Positions 7,261 through 15,569 are shown, counted from the first letter of the stretch. The stretch: DNA of 28,353 nt from Betaproteobacteria bacterium (GCA_009693435.1 SHXF01000054.1:1-28353); one strand, 5' to 3'. Translations and numbers: made by a program. The notes: generated by a model not told the origin, from the letters alone.

Positions 7261-9542
7261 CGGTGGATCAACTCCGGTGGGTTGGCAGGGTGAGTGCTAT
7301 TGAATTTGCTGTCTTGAATTGTAGCGGGCGCGATGGCCGCAATGGCCGCAACGGCCATGGTGGACTTGCTATCCACGCCGCCGGTACCGGGCTTGGACAC
7401 ATCGGCAGGCGCGGATGCGGATTCATCGAGCACGGCTTCCCAGCGCCTGCCGAACATCTCCATGCGAAGTCGCGTAACGCCGCGTTGCGGCGCGATCCAG
7501 GCGCTGGTGGTCGCGCGCCACGTGACGCCCGGCAGCGGGCTGAAGCAGTGCTCCCCGTCCTGCCGCCACGCGTGCGCGGAATCGTCCCACTGCCTGCGGT
7601 AGGTGCTCTCGCAACCCGCGCCCAGCGGCCGCGCCAGCGACGCCGCCGCGCGCCGCAGCGGTCCCAGCGGCAGCAGGCTCAGCGCGGGGCGATCGCGCCA
7701 CAGACCTGCGGCCGTGCTGAGCGGTGTCAGCCCCAGGCATAGCAGCCACAGGTCGAGCAGCCGGTCGCGTCCGCCCTGCCGGTCAAAGTAGCCGATGACA
7801 TAGGGCGTTTCCTCGAACGCCGCCGACGCGCCGGACGCGGTCGTCAGGCGGCTCTGCCCGAGCAGCGTGCGTTCGCTGCGCAACTCGGCCCGCCCTGTGC
7901 CGTGTCCGGCAAGGCGATACGTGAGCGTGCTGGCCTGCGGCAGCCGCAACGCCCCGGCAAGGGCTTCGTCGCGCGGCGCGCTGCCGACGAGTTCGCCTTC
8001 GGCCGGAACATGGTAGAGCCTGAACTCGCCCTCGCCGCCCGGACTGCGCACCAGCACGTTGGCAAGGTGGAACGGACGGGTCGGTTCGCCCAGGCGGTCG
8101 GAGGACTGCGCATGGAAATGCAGGTGCGGCTCGGGCGAGCGTCCGGAACTGCCGCATGCGGCGACAGGCTGGCCCGCCACCACCCATTCCCCCGGGTGCA
8201 CGCGCGCACTGCCCTGCTTCAGGTGCGCGAGCAGCAGATACTCCCCTGTGGGAATGCGCAGCATCAGGAAATTGCCCCAGTTGTTGCCGATGTCAGCCTC
8301 GCCGGGCGGCATGTCGGGCAAGTCATCGCGCGACTGGATAACCTGTGCCGCGGCCGGCGCAAGCACCGGCGTGCCAAAACAGAAATAGTCGCGCTGCGCG
8401 TTCTCCTCGCCGCGGCGGTTGTGCCCGCCCTCGACGATCTCGAAGTCGAGCGCGTGCTGCCAGGGCCTGCGGTGCGTGTGCGGTCCGTCGAAGCTCTGCG
8501 AAACGCGCCATTCGCCGAAGAACGGCGCGAGCAGCGCGACGCTGTCCTGCGCGGTACCGCGCACCTGCGCGATGCGCGCCTGCTCGTAGCTGCGTTCGGG
8601 CGATTGCGGTGCATCCAGGGCGAGTCGCGGCGCGCGGTTCTCCGCGCGCATCGCCAACGCGCCCAGCCACAGGTACACGGCCGCGATGAACGGCAAGGTC
8701 AGCAACGGCAATGGCAACGCGAAACCCTGCATCGCGGAACCCAGGGCGAGCGACAGCCACGCGGCGAGCGCGGCACCCGCCACCGCCATCGCGAAGCCGC
8801 GGCACGAAGGCACCGAAAAGATACCGCCCAGCGCCATCGCGGCCAGCATGTAGTTGAAGCCGAGCAGGTCGGCGCCGTAGCGGCCCGACAGCCACAGCAC
8901 GCCGTAACCCGCGGCGTATCCCGCGAGCGCGAGCAACGCGAGGTAGCGCGACGCGACAACCAGCCCCGCGAAGAGCAGCGCGCCGGCAACCGGATAGGGG
9001 ATCAGGAACAGCCAGCCGAGCGCGGTGAAAAATCCCTCGGCAAGCGGGGGAAACATACCGCTCGCCGCGGGAAACGGATCGTGCAACCCGGAAAGCGCAT
9101 CGCGCCACGGCGAGGCGAGCGCCGTGAGCCAGCACGCGAGCACGAATGGCAGGCTGAGCACCGGCAACCGCCCTGCGCGCCAGAGCAGCGCCGCGAGCCA
9201 ATGGGCCGACAATGTGGTGAACAACACCACGCCAGCCAGCCACAGCGCGAGCTGCCAGCCGAACGGATAGAACGCGCCCATGAAAAGTCCGACCAGCAAG
9301 CCGTTCACCCGATGCGGCGCACCCGCACCTGAAAGCGCGAACGCGCGCGCCCAGAGCGCGGCGCACGCCATGCCAAACAGGCCCGCCGCCGCCGCGCGCG
9401 GCGAGCAGAAGGTCAGCAGCATGAACCACGCTCCGGCGCGCGGTGAATCGCAGAACAACACCGACGCGTAGGTCCGCAGCATTGTCCCGGAAGCCGCGAC
9501 CACAGCCGCGACCACAGCCGCGGCGCGCGGCGCTGCAGTCAT
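7257..9542 (-). CDS. Urea-transporter-like membrane protein fused to M23 (LytM) peptidase
   Basis: This 761-residue protein has two parts. Residues of about 40-300 form roughly ten hydrophobic segments with the internal two-fold pattern of urea transporters. The signs are VNGLLVGLFMG (79-89) and GFNYMLAAMALGG (228-240), plus the paired LPVLSLPFVLA (126-136) and LPLLTLPFIAA (279-289). Residues of about 335-490 form an M23 metallopeptidase: QHALDFE (H363, D366), AHLKQGSARVHPGEWVVAGQ (H440) and EPHLHFHA (H473, H475), which give the expected zinc ligands. The first motif is HxxD rather than the common HxxxD. About 270 more residues follow, without a recognised domain. M23 enzymes cut peptidoglycan cross-bridges or other Gly-rich peptides. 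Start and stop both overlap the neighbouring genes by four bases (ATGA). The fusion joins a small-solute channel to a wall-directed peptidase; which side of the membrane the peptidase faces is not settled. Confidence 0.88.
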   Translation of the reverse strand: MTAAPRAAAVVAAVVAASGTMLRTYASVLFCDSPRAGAWFMLLTFCSPRAAAAGLFGMACAALWARAFALSGAGAPHRVNGLLVGLFMGAFYPFGWQLALWLAGVVLFTTLSAHWLAALLWRAGRLPVLSLPFVLACWLTALASPWRDALSGLHDPFPAASGMFPPLAEGFFTALGWLFLIPYPVAGALLFAGLVVASRYLALLALAGYAAGYGVLWLSGRYGADLLGFNYMLAAMALGGIFSVPSCRGFAMAVAGAALAAWLSLALGSAMQGFALPLPLLTLPFIAAVYLWLGALAMRAENRAPRLALDAPQSPERSYEQARIAQVRGTAQDSVALLAPFFGEWRVSQSFDGPHTHRRPWQHALDFEIVEGGHNRRGEENAQRDYFCFGTPVLAPAAAQVIQSRDDLPDMPPGEADIGNNWGNFLMLRIPTGEYLLLAHLKQGSARVHPGEWVVAGQPVAACGSSGRSPEPHLHFHAQSSDRLGEPTRPFHLANVLVRSPGGEGEFRLYHVPAEGELVGSAPRDEALAGALRLPQASTLTYRLAGHGTGRAELRSERTLLGQSRLTTASGASAAFEETPYVIGYFDRQGGRDRLLDLWLLCLGLTPLSTAAGLWRDRPALSLLPLGPLRRAAASLARPLGAGCESTYRRQWDDSAHAWRQDGEHCFSPLPGVTWRATTSAWIAPQRGVTRLRMEMFGRRWEAVLDESASAPADVSKPGTGGVDSKSTMAVAAIAAIAPATIQDSKFNSTHPANPPELIHR

Positions 9543-10930
9543 TCAGGCAATCCCTGCGGGAACGGCTGCGCGATCGACGCGGGCACCCGCTCCAGATCGT
9601 TGATCGTTTCCAGCCGCTCGGCAGCCCGGATGAGATCGACGCCGCCGGAGGCGCCGACCATCACGATTGCCGGCCGGTACTGGATGAACTGCTGCCACTG
9701 GGTGTTGTTGTACGCGCCGGCCGGGCGGATCACCAGCGGCTCGCCGATATTGAGCGGCGGCAGCATGACGGAGGCGCGTATGACGTCGATGTTCATGCAC
9801 AGCGGCCCGTACAGCACGGTTTCCTCGGCGATGCCCTCCAGCGGCCGCAGCGGCTTGACCTCGTGGTTGTACCAGTACGCGGTGAAGAGCAGGTTGACGC
9901 CCGCATCCAGGATCGCCGCCCGCCGCCCGTCGGGCAGGCGCTTGTTGCCGACGACACAGGTCACCAGCGCCTCGGCATCGTCCACCACGGCGCGGCCGGT
10001 TTCCAGCACCAGCACCGGCAGCGGCTTGCCGGCCGCCACCCGGGCGCGCGTAGCTTCCAGGAGCGCGTCGGTGATCGCCTCGGCATACTGTTCGAAGCTC
10101 GGCACCATCTGCTCGGGCGGCAGGTAGACACCCTGCAGCGAGTTGCGCGAAGCAAACCCCCCGCCGATGTCCAGGTACTCGATGGTGCAGCCGGTTTCGC
10201 GTTCGCACGCATCCATGAACGCCGTCATGATGCGCGCCTGCGCGGCGTAGGCACGCACCTCGAGCACGAAGGTGCCGATGTGGCTGTGCAGCCCGGTGAG
10301 CTTGATCCACTTGCTCGCGGCAATGCGCTGCACGGCGTCGCGCGCCGCCCCCGATTCGATGTTGAAGCCGAAGCGGCTCCAGGCATCGGTATAGCCCGTG
10401 TCGAAGTTCAGGCGGATGCCGACCGGCACGCCCTCGCGTTCCTGGTGGCGCGCGACATTTTCTATCGCGTAGAGTTCATCGAGGTGATCGATGTTGATGG
10501 TCGCGCCCTCCTTGACCGCGAGTTCGAGCGCTTCATTGGGCTTCCACGGGCCGTTGAAGATGATGCGCGAACCCGGCACGCCGAGCGCCCGGGCCTTCTG
10601 GTATTCGAAGCCGGAGACGACTTCCGCCCAGGAGCCTTCCTGGTGAAACACGTTGCAGACTGCGCCGAGGTAGTTGGTCTTGTACGACCAGCCATGGCGC
10701 ACGCGCGGCCAGCGCGTCGCGAACGCGCGCTTCAGGCGCCGCACATTGTCGCGCAGGGCCATCTCCGAAACGATGAACAGCGGCGAGCCGTATTGTTTGA
10801 GCAGGGGCGCGATCTCGGCGCCTGCGAAATCGGACTGATACAACTGCGGGCGCACGTTGCCGAACTTGTTCATGCCGCCGGTGCGGTGCGGCGTGAAGAC
10901 GGGTTTCGTCCAGGCTTGCCTGTCGCCCAT
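9539..10930 (-). CDS. Fold-type III PLP-dependent decarboxylase-like enzyme
   Basis: This 463-residue protein belongs to the alanine racemase/ornithine-DAP decarboxylase superfamily, which decarboxylates or epimerises basic amino acids. Visible motifs are the PLP lysine in GWSYKTNYLG (K84), HSHIGT (H215, H217), the phosphate-binding DIGGGFAS (254-261), ETGRAVVDDA (310-319), the C-terminal GPLCMNIDV (C378, D382) and the PLP-contacting GAYNNTQW (Y407). In DAP and ornithine decarboxylases the Cys and Asp of the GPLC-x-x-x-D motif line the active site, so decarboxylation is more likely than racemisation. The substrate cannot be deduced. The ATG at 10930 overlaps the ATP-grasp stop (TAATG), and the stop overlaps the next gene by four bases. 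It is not placed with lysine-pathway genes, which argues for a specialised role. Confidence 0.9.
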   Translation of the reverse strand: MGDRQAWTKPVFTPHRTGGMNKFGNVRPQLYQSDFAGAEIAPLLKQYGSPLFIVSEMALRDNVRRLKRAFATRWPRVRHGWSYKTNYLGAVCNVFHQEGSWAEVVSGFEYQKARALGVPGSRIIFNGPWKPNEALELAVKEGATINIDHLDELYAIENVARHQEREGVPVGIRLNFDTGYTDAWSRFGFNIESGAARDAVQRIAASKWIKLTGLHSHIGTFVLEVRAYAAQARIMTAFMDACERETGCTIEYLDIGGGFASRNSLQGVYLPPEQMVPSFEQYAEAITDALLEATRARVAAGKPLPVLVLETGRAVVDDAEALVTCVVGNKRLPDGRRAAILDAGVNLLFTAYWYNHEVKPLRPLEGIAEETVLYGPLCMNIDVIRASVMLPPLNIGEPLVIRPAGAYNNTQWQQFIQYRPAIVMVGASGGVDLIRAAERLETINDLERVPASIAQPFPQGLPE

Positions 10931-12015
10931 TATTTGACTCCTTGTGGCTCGATGGCGCGGGCAAGCCCGCCGTCCATCATCATGGTTTCGAAATCCCCCA
11001 GCGGCACGATCGTCTCGAGCGCATAGCGGATGAACATCGTGCCCGGCCGGGAATCGGCGAGCGCCGGCGCCGGCCGTCCCATGGCCAGTTCCACCAGCAG
11101 CGCCGGCAGGTTGCGTCCCACGCCCTGCGACAGATAGATCCAGGAGGGAAAACGCGGGTTGATCTCGATCAGGTGGTAGCAGCCCGCGGCGTCGCGCATC
11201 ATTTCGATTTCGAGCGGCCCCTTCCAGTCGAGGGCTGCGACCAGCCGCCTCGCGGCATCGGCGAAGCCCTGGTCGAAAATCGTCACGCCCGCCCAGGCCT
11301 TGCCCTTGGCGGTCAGCGCCCGCTTCTTCATCATGACTTCGCCGAGCAGCTTGCCGTTTTCGTCGGCGACGCCGGAGAGGTTGTACTCCTCGCCGGCAAT
11401 GAAACGCTGCGCCAGCACCGGCAACCCCCACTCCGCGGCGATCGAGTGGAATGCCGCGACAGCCTCATCGGCGCTCCTCACGATGCGTGCATCGTAGAAC
11501 GGGCCCTTCACCACCATGGGGTAGGACCAGCCTTCGGCCTGGCAGTTGCGAAAGAAGCTTGCGCTGGAGAGCGGCTTGACCTCAGGGCAGGCAACGCCCG
11601 CAGCCTTGCACAGTTCGGGAAGCCGGTCCTTGGTGCGGCGGGAGAGCGCCTGGGCGTTCGGCAGGTAGGTGCGGATGCCCATCGCTGCGAGCCACGGCGC
11701 GGCGCCTACCATCAACGGCAGTTCCGCGTCCAGGCAGGGAATCAGCAGGTCGATGTGTTCGCGCGCGTTGATCTCGGAAAGCCGGTCCAGCATCGCATCG
11801 CTGCCGCCGCTGGGGTAGGACAACATGTGCGCCGCATCGCAGTACTCGGCGAGGTACAGGCCCGGATCGAGCGCGTCGTAACTCAGCCCGACGATGCGCA
11901 CGCGCGGGCCGTAGGCCTCGCGCAGGCAGCGGGCGACGGCGAGACCGGGGCCCGGATTCTCGGGCTGGGCATTCATCCCGGTCACGGCGATCGTCATGCC
12001 CGGTTCGGTCATCAT
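10930..12015 (-). CDS. ATP-grasp ligase (CarB/PylC-like)
   Basis: This 361-residue protein has the ATP-grasp layout of enzymes that form acyl-phosphates and then amide bonds. The N-terminal part (MTIAVTGMNAQ, GLAVARCLREA, DLLIPCLDAELP) is the pre-ATP-grasp domain. The central part has SRRTKDRLPELCKAAGVACP, the nucleotide lysine in YPMVVKGP (K170), QRFIAGEEYNLSG (E209/E210) and the metal-binding residues in LEIEMM (E271) and HLIEINPRFPSW (E284, N286). The length suits a single-domain ligase such as PylC or peptide-amino-acid ligases, and not carbamoyl-phosphate synthase, which is far larger. The start at 12015 overlaps the stop of the PqqD-like gene by four bases. Together they suggest ligation to a substrate held by the PqqD-like protein. 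Confidence 0.92.
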   Translation of the reverse strand: MMTEPGMTIAVTGMNAQPENPGPGLAVARCLREAYGPRVRIVGLSYDALDPGLYLAEYCDAAHMLSYPSGGSDAMLDRLSEINAREHIDLLIPCLDAELPLMVGAAPWLAAMGIRTYLPNAQALSRRTKDRLPELCKAAGVACPEVKPLSSASFFRNCQAEGWSYPMVVKGPFYDARIVRSADEAVAAFHSIAAEWGLPVLAQRFIAGEEYNLSGVADENGKLLGEVMMKKRALTAKGKAWAGVTIFDQGFADAARRLVAALDWKGPLEIEMMRDAAGCYHLIEINPRFPSWIYLSQGVGRNLPALLVELAMGRPAPALADSRPGTMFIRYALETIVPLGDFETMMMDGGLARAIEPQGVK

Positions 12016-12275
12016 TTGATCTGGCTCCGCAGCACGCCGGCGAACTCGATCACGTCGCGCTCCAGGGTGGCAGCGTCGCCCTCGAACTGCAGTTCCAGCG
12101 CTTCGACCACCTTCGCCAGACCGGTGGGCTGCTGCAGCAGCCGCAGTACCGCCAGGCCGGTGGCGTTGACGCTGTAGCTGCGACCGCTGAGCGGGTCGAA
12201 CACGAAGCCGCTGTCGCTCAACGCCAGTCTGGCAACCGTCTCCGGGTCGGGGAATATTCTTGCCCTGTCGTTCAT
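12012..12275 (-). CDS. PqqD-like peptide-recognition protein
   Basis: This 87-residue protein has the PqqD/RRE winged-helix pattern: a short beta hairpin (GFVFDPLSGRSYSVNATG), then a helix AVLRLLQQP and a helix-turn-helix region with LAKVVEALELQFEGDAATLERDVIEFAGVLR. In PqqD and related RRE proteins this fold binds the leader part of a precursor peptide and hands it to a modifying enzyme. The ATG at 12275 is chosen because GGAGG lies six bases before it; an upstream ATG at 12311 has no ribosome site. It is the first gene of the operon and is coupled to the ATP-grasp gene (ATGA overlap). No PqqA-like precursor was seen nearby, so the substrate is open. Confidence 0.87.
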   Translation of the reverse strand: MNDRARIFPDPETVARLALSDSGFVFDPLSGRSYSVNATGLAVLRLLQQPTGLAKVVEALELQFEGDAATLERDVIEFAGVLRSQIK

Positions 12276-12348
12276 GTTTGCCTCCGCTTCGTTGGATTCC
12301 ACGGTGCCCATGGTGGACCGCGAGAATTACGGATATCAACTACCCTGC

Positions 12349-12364
12349 ATTACATCTTTGTAAT
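12349..12364. promoter_or_regulatory. Palindromic operator-like site ATTACA-N4-TGTAAT
   Basis: ATTACATCTTTGTAAT is a perfect six-base inverted repeat with a four-base spacer. It lies in the 153-base gap between the divergent PqqD operon and the regulator gene. OmpR-family regulators of the CopR/CusR branch bind sites of this general kind (TTACA...TGTAA), and the regulator gene is next door. A further ATTAC half-site is at 12326-12330. The likely reading is control of both operons by the adjacent response regulator. Confidence 0.65.
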
Positions 12365-12392
12365 TGTCGGCCGGCACCCGGCGAGCTATGGT
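12364..12392 (+). promoter_or_regulatory. Candidate promoter of the two-component operon
   Basis: TTGTCG (12364-12369) and TATGGT (12387-12392) are separated by 17 bases. The palindrome at 12349-12364 touches the -35 box on its upstream side, a position suited to activation by an OmpR-type regulator. The boxes are only partial matches to the sigma-70 consensus. Confidence 0.4.
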
Positions 12393-12428
12393 GGCGCGAG
12401 TCAGGTTGCGCCGGGCGGAAAGGGCGGG

Positions 12429-13121
12429 ATGAAGGTACTGCTGGTCGAGGACGAAGCGAAGATTTCGGACTTTGTCTGCGCCGGGCTGCGCGAGCAGGGA
12501 TTTGCCGTCGATCACTGCGCCAACGGCACGGAGGGGTTCGAACAGGCCAGCCGCGGCGGCTACGACGCGATCGTGCTGGACATCATGCTGCCGGGGCGCG
12601 ACGGCCTGTCGGTGCTCAAGGGGCTGCGCAAGGCGGGAATGGCGACCCCGGTGATACTGCTGACCGCGCGCAACGAGCTCGACGACCGCATTGAAGGCCT
12701 CACGCTCGGCGCCGACGATTATCTCGCCAAGCCGTTCTTCGTCGAGGAACTCGCCGCCAGGCTGCATGCGCTGTTGCGCCGCATATCGGGCGAGCGGCAG
12801 AATGTGCTGGTGGTCGGCCACCTCCGGCTGGACCGCATTTCGCGCGAGGTCACCTGGCAGAAACAGACCATCGACCTTACCGGCCGGGAATTCAACCTCA
12901 TGGAGTACCTGATGCGCTCGCCGGGCCGGGTCTTCACGCGCACGCAGATACTCGAGCACGTGTGGGGTTACGACTTCGATCCGAGCACCAATGTGGTGGA
13001 CGTGTGCATACAGCGCATACGCAAGAAGATCGCCTCCATCGCCGCCGACGGCGAAGCCCTGATCGAGAGCGTGCGCGGCGTCGGCTATCGTTTCCGCAAA
13101 CCCGGCACGCACAGCGAATGA
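12429..13121 (+). CDS. OmpR-family response regulator (CopR/CusR-like)
   Basis: This 230-residue transcription factor has a receiver domain (MKVLLVEDEAKISDFV, acidic E7/D8, phospho-acceptor D51 in VLDIMLPGRDGL, T79 in LLTAR, K101 in LAKPFF). A winged-helix OmpR DNA-binding domain follows (LTGREFNLMEYLMRSPGRVF, then TNVVDVCIQRIRKKI and VRGVGYRF near the end). The sequence is most like the CopR/CusR/IrlR branch that responds to metals, but that is a family impression. It overlaps the kinase gene by three bases and is divergent from the PqqD operon. The palindrome in the gap makes it the likely regulator of both units. Confidence 0.95.
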   Translation: MKVLLVEDEAKISDFVCAGLREQGFAVDHCANGTEGFEQASRGGYDAIVLDIMLPGRDGLSVLKGLRKAGMATPVILLTARNELDDRIEGLTLGADDYLAKPFFVEELAARLHALLRRISGERQNVLVVGHLRLDRISREVTWQKQTIDLTGREFNLMEYLMRSPGRVFTRTQILEHVWGYDFDPSTNVVDVCIQRIRKKIASIAADGEALIESVRGVGYRFRKPGTHSE

Positions 13122-14611
13122 GGGTGTCGTTCCGGCTGCGCATCACCCTGCTCTCGGCATTGCTGGCCGGTTGCGCGCTGGCCGGATTCGCCGTGCTCAC
13201 CTGGTGGTTGGTGCGCGACATCCGCATCGATCGGCTCGAGGCCGATGTCGCCGCGCACGCCGAGCGCGAGTCCGGACGGCTGCTGCCGCCCGGCGGCTGG
13301 CAGCAGTTCGAGGTGCTGCTCGCCCGCTCGCTGGGGGCGCGGGAACCCGGCAAGGTGCTGCTGCTCATCGAGGACGGCGCGGGCGCAACCGTATACCGTT
13401 CCGCCCACTGGCCGGCGGGAACAGACCAGAACCAGTTTCCGTGGCCGCCGCTGCATGCCTCGGGCCCGGTCACTTTGCGCCCCGATCCTCGCATGCTCCC
13501 CCCGCCGCCGGCCTCGTTGTGGGAAGCGAGGCCCGATGTCGCGCTGCGGCCATTTCAGCCCGCTGTCTCGGTATTCTCGTTCCGTGCCGATGGCGATGAG
13601 TGGCGCTCCGGACTGTCGGTAACGCCGCAATCGAGGATAGCGGTGGCGATGAGCCTCGCCGAGATCGATGCCGACATGGCCGCGCTGCGCAACGCCTTCC
13701 TGTTCGCTGTGCCGCTCGCCTTGGCACTGATCGGTCTCGGGTCGTGGATCGTCGCGGCGCGGGCGCTGCGGCCGGCCCGGCACCTGAACGCCTCGATAAG
13801 GGCGGTGACCGCCGCCGGACTCGATCAACGCGTGACCACAGGCGAACAGGACAGGGAATTCGAGGAGCTGACGCTTGCATTCAACGCCATGCTGGAGCGC
13901 CTGGAAAAAAGCTTCCTGCAGGCATCGCGATTTTCCGCCGACGCCGCGCACGAACTGAAGACGCCGCTGGCAATCCTGCAGGGCCAGCTGGAGGGCGAAA
14001 TCCACCGCGCGGAGGCCGGCTCGCGCATCCAGCAAGTCCTCACCGGCATCCTCGATGAAGTACGGCGCCTCTCCGCCATTTCACGCAAGCTGCTGCTGCT
14101 GTCGCAGGCCGACGCGGCGCAATTGCGGCTGCAGATTGCGCCGTTCGACTTGTCCGCCGGCCTGCTGGCACTCGCCGAGGACGCGCGCATGCTCGCGCCC
14201 CACCTGCCGGTGAGCGAGGACGTGGCGCCGGGGATCTTCGTCAACGCCGACGAGAGCCTGCTAACGCAGATTCTCCACAACCTGCTGAGCAACGCGATCA
14301 AGTACAACATCGAAGACGGCTGGATACGGATCGCCGCCTCATGCCCGGGCGATCTCGCCACCGTCGTATTTTCCAACGCATCCGGGGGAATCGAAGAAGG
14401 AGACCGCGGGCGCCTGTTCGAACGCTTCTATCGCGCCGACCGCGCGCACGGCCGGCAGGTGGACGGCGTCGGCCTGGGGCTCAGCCTATCGCGTGAACTC
14501 GCGCGCGCCCACGGCGGAAATCTCGAACTGTCGGTCGCGCCGGATCGCAGCGTCAGCCTGCGCCTGACCGTTCCGGCCGTATCGGCCCGGGCGGTCGCCC
14601 GGCCGGCATGA
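13118..14611 (+). CDS. Membrane sensor histidine kinase
   Basis: This 497-residue kinase pairs with the upstream regulator, with which it shares ATGA. Transmembrane helix 1 covers about residues 9-32 and helix 2 about 194-214, bracketing a periplasmic sensor of roughly 160 residues without the metal-binding His/Met clusters I would expect of CusS. A HAMP domain (ARALRPARHLNASIRAVTAA) follows, then the H-box FSADAAHELKTPL (H278), N-box HNLLSNAIKYN (N388, N392), F-box LFERFYRAD and G2 box GVGLGLS. The G1 position reads SNASGGI, with N in place of the usual D, as in some CusS-like kinases. The signal sensed is unknown; a Pro-rich loop (DPRMLPPPPASL) occurs in the sensor. Confidence 0.94.
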   Translation: MRVSFRLRITLLSALLAGCALAGFAVLTWWLVRDIRIDRLEADVAAHAERESGRLLPPGGWQQFEVLLARSLGAREPGKVLLLIEDGAGATVYRSAHWPAGTDQNQFPWPPLHASGPVTLRPDPRMLPPPPASLWEARPDVALRPFQPAVSVFSFRADGDEWRSGLSVTPQSRIAVAMSLAEIDADMAALRNAFLFAVPLALALIGLGSWIVAARALRPARHLNASIRAVTAAGLDQRVTTGEQDREFEELTLAFNAMLERLEKSFLQASRFSADAAHELKTPLAILQGQLEGEIHRAEAGSRIQQVLTGILDEVRRLSAISRKLLLLSQADAAQLRLQIAPFDLSAGLLALAEDARMLAPHLPVSEDVAPGIFVNADESLLTQILHNLLSNAIKYNIEDGWIRIAASCPGDLATVVFSNASGGIEEGDRGRLFERFYRADRAHGRQVDGVGLGLSLSRELARAHGGNLELSVAPDRSVSLRLTVPAVSARAVARPA

Positions 14612-14628
14612 ACAGGTTGTCAGAAAGG

Positions 14629-15390
14629 TCAGAAGGAAAAGCTCAGGCCCCTGCAGCTTGCCCCCGCCATGGTCGCAATGCCGTGCCGGTGCGCATCGAC
14701 CACACCGTCCAGCAGGATCAGCCAGGCAAGCTGGGACTCGACCACCGCCTCTTCCACCAGATCCCACTTGCTGTCGTCTTCGATGTAATCGTCCAGCAGT
14801 TCGATGGCGGCGCCATGGTCTTCGTCGGCAGCGTCGTGCCCGGTGAACCAGGCGAGATCCTCGTCAGACCAGTTGAGGTCCCTGCGCATGCGATTGATCT
14901 CGAAGCCGAAGAATCCGGAATCGCGCAGCACCCGCTCGTGCCCGGAAGCGATGGCAACCCCCTCCTCCCAGCTGCGATTCGCGATGCCATGAAAAAGGTC
15001 GATGGTGACGAGCGTGGTGGCCAGCGGGCGTACCTTTTCCAGATCCGCCAGCGATTGCCCCGTCGCGCGGCCGAAGCTGGTTGCAAGGAGCTGGCGGTGG
15101 TTCATGCCCACGCGCGGATCGACGATGTCCTCCTCGGACACCACTTCCAGCAGCTTCCGCCGCAGCGCGGGGTGCGGACAGTTCGCATAGACATGTCCGC
15201 GCATCTTGAAAATGCTGCGCGTCCAGAGCGACATCTGCTGCACCCAGAGCCTGACCAGTCCGGGCGTCATCGTGTCGATGTTCTGCCACTTGCTTGCCGT
15301 CGTGTACTTCAGGCAGCGCTCCTGTATGGCGGGATAGACATCGGCGAACTTCCTGGCCGGTCGGGACCGCGATATCGAATTGCCGGACAT
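14629..15390 (-). CDS. Heme-oxygenase-like di-iron oxidase (HDO) family protein
   Basis: This 253-residue all-helical protein belongs to the TenA/PqqC/CADD-like superfamily, in which an iron pair activates oxygen for unusual oxidations (for example UndA, SznF, CADD). The third-helix motif GHDAADEDHG gives H185-x3-D189-x2-H192, the standard HDO ligand set. E86/E87 in VVSEEDIVD, H98 in GMNHRQLL and E164 in FFGFEINRM supply the remaining ligands, so all six positions can be filled. The ATG at 15390 has GGAGAGAGGA directly before it. The gene converges on the kinase gene with a gap of 17 bases and is not part of the PqqD operon transcript. An HDO beside a PqqD/ATP-grasp set recalls natural-product loci. 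The substrate is unknown. Confidence 0.85.
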   Translation of the reverse strand: MSGNSISRSRPARKFADVYPAIQERCLKYTTASKWQNIDTMTPGLVRLWVQQMSLWTRSIFKMRGHVYANCPHPALRRKLLEVVSEEDIVDPRVGMNHRQLLATSFGRATGQSLADLEKVRPLATTLVTIDLFHGIANRSWEEGVAIASGHERVLRDSGFFGFEINRMRRDLNWSDEDLAWFTGHDAADEDHGAAIELLDDYIEDDSKWDLVEEAVVESQLAWLILLDGVVDAHRHGIATMAGASCRGLSFSF

Positions 15391-15569
15391 TCCTCTCTCC
15401 GTGAAATTGCGCCGGCGGCGAAGGCGCTTCGCCGGGCGCGTTGAAAGCATTGTGCCGAAAATCATGATACCGCAGCCACTCGCGCAACCGGCCGCTTCCC
15501 GGAATCGTACTTCTAACGATATGATCCCAACCTGCGCCGTCGCAAACACATACCGGGAGGAACTGGACA

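Noticed and set aside
7902..9332. 476-codon open frame on the plus strand
   Set aside because: It is antisense to the transporter/peptidase gene, is Arg/Gln/Glu-rich without family motifs, and is a by-product of high GC.
9443..11026. 527-codon open frame on the plus strand
   Set aside because: Antisense to the PLP enzyme gene, which has all its motifs in the minus frame.
12012..15390. PQQ biosynthesis locus
   Set aside because: Only a PqqD-like protein and a distant HDO relative of PqqC are present. PqqA, PqqB and PqqE are missing, and the other genes do not fit.
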